A stretch of DNA of 6,977 nt from Sandaracinaceae bacterium (lineage in GTDB: Bacteria; Myxococcota_A; Polyangia; Polyangiales; JAFGIB01): assembly GCA_017881145.1 (NCBI GenBank), contig JADGRG010000531.1, positions 1 through 6,977 on the forward strand, written 5' to 3'. The notes below the pieces were generated by a model, which was given only the letters and a program-made list of their open reading frames with translations, was not told the origin of the DNA and did no database searches. Of this stretch, positions 6,385-6,977 are shown in pieces; within the stretch, counting starts at the first letter, position 1, and each line of letters starts with the position of its first letter. A program made the translations under genes and the position numbers.

Positions 6385-6977
6385 GGGGTTTGCCCCAGCT
6401 GCTGCCGCAGGCTTCGGAACGTCGTGGAAACCCAGAAGCGCAAGAGCGCGAGTGCGGGTTGGGAGTTGACCACGCTGGCGAGGTCGAAGTATTCGCCGAG
6501 CACGAGCCGCAGCGCCGCGCGCAGATCTCCGCACGCGAGCAAGCCTGCTCGCAGAGCATGGGTCCGCACCGTGTCCAGCACGCGATCGAGCTCGCGCTTG
6601 GGGTCGTCCATGGCGCGCAGGCACTCGGCGAGCTCGCGGCGCTGAGCCTTCGAGAAGCGCCGACCCAAGAGCTCCGCGCCCGCTGCCGGTCGCTCCGTCG
6701 AATCCGCCAGCGCGCGCACTGCTCCATGCAGCACTTCACGAGCCTCGGCGCGGGGCAAGCGCAAGAGTGGCAGCACGTGCGCGCGCATGGCGGCGGCTTG
6801 CTCGCCGATCCGGAAGCGCTGCTCGCTGCGCAGCGGCACAGCGACGCGCGGGCCGCACACCCATGCTTGCGCACGACCGGGCTGCATGATGAGGCTCAGC
6901 TCTTCCGCAACGCTGCCTCCGACGTAGAGATCCGAGAGCGTCAGGCCGAAGCTCTCGACCCAGGGTGCCAGGGCTTC
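6381..6977 (-). CDS. C-terminal part of a protein paralogous to the TPR protein's C-terminal domain
   Basis: The frame is open to the right edge, so only the last 198 codons plus the stop are visible and the start lies outside the window. A Met at 6887 could be taken as a start, but the codons before it (including VESFGLTLSDLYVGGSVAEE) still match the related domain downstream, so it is internal. The visible part is helical, Ala/Leu/Arg-rich and soluble. Landmarks are RFRIGEQAAAMRAH (54-67 of the visible part), RAGLLACGDLRAALRLVL (143-160) and LLRFWVSTTFRSLRQQLG (178-195). Each has a counterpart in the last 200 residues of the next gene. The missing part may well carry TPRs too, but that is inference. 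The outline recalls the end of an M48-type peptidase domain without HExxH or the distal Glu/Asp. The stop overlaps the next start (ATGA at 6381-6384), so the two are probably coupled. Its role is not recognised. Confidence 0.85.
   Translation of the reverse strand, partial: EALAPWVESFGLTLSDLYVGGSVAEELSLIMQPGRAQAWVCGPRVAVPLRSEQRFRIGEQAAAMRAHVLPLLRLPRAEAREVLHGAVRALADSTERPAAGAELLGRRFSKAQRRELAECLRAMDDPKRELDRVLDTVRTHALRAGLLACGDLRAALRLVLGEYFDLASVVNSQPALALLRFWVSTTFRSLRQQLGQTP

Noticed and set aside
6385..6624. An 80-residue N-terminal extension of the TPR protein from an in-frame start at 6624
   Set aside because: It lies wholly inside the upstream coding frame and is Arg/Ala-rich like out-of-frame GC-rich translation. 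The ATG at 6384 forms a typical ATGA overlap and begins a natural N-terminus.
6381..6887. A complete 168-residue gene starting at the Met at 6887
   Set aside because: The frame is open to the right edge, and the codons before this Met still match the paralogous domain, so the gene is a fragment cut by the window.

Overview
The window is dense, high-GC DNA read entirely on the minus strand. It looks like a chromosomal stretch from a myxobacterium-type organism (Myxococcota, most likely the Polyangiales side). I infer this from the high GC with strong G/C preference at third codon positions, from the style of the giant TPR proteins, and from the NadD subtype. No marker gene fixes the taxon. I see no rRNA, tRNA, CRISPR, insertion sequence or phage gene.

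The layout runs right to left, in the direction of transcription. (1) 6977-6381 is the C-terminal 198 codons of a protein whose start lies beyond the right edge. (2) 6384-1231 is a 1717-residue cytoplasmic TPR/helical-repeat protein with a disordered acidic N-terminus and a separate C-terminal domain. (3) 1234-635 is a 199-residue protein with the layout of a YfcE-type metallophosphoesterase in which almost all metal-binding residues are replaced, so it is probably a pseudoenzyme. (4) 638-72 is NadD, nicotinate-mononucleotide adenylyltransferase of NAD synthesis. Positions 1-71 hold no gene I can assign, but they carry an inverted repeat that begins at the nadD stop codon and may end the transcript.

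All three gene junctions are four-base stop/start overlaps (ATGA, GTGA, GTGA). The four genes therefore look like one tightly coupled operon whose promoter lies outside the window to the right. The visible part of gene 1 and the C-terminus of gene 2 resemble each other over about 190 residues, so they look like two diverged copies of one domain. That domain keeps the outline of an M48-type peptidase core without its zinc ligands.

The most interesting reading is that an essential NAD-synthesis enzyme is co-expressed with two related large scaffold-like proteins and two apparently dead hydrolase folds. No function for the three upstream genes can be read from the sequence, and a functional link to NAD synthesis is only an inference from gene order.
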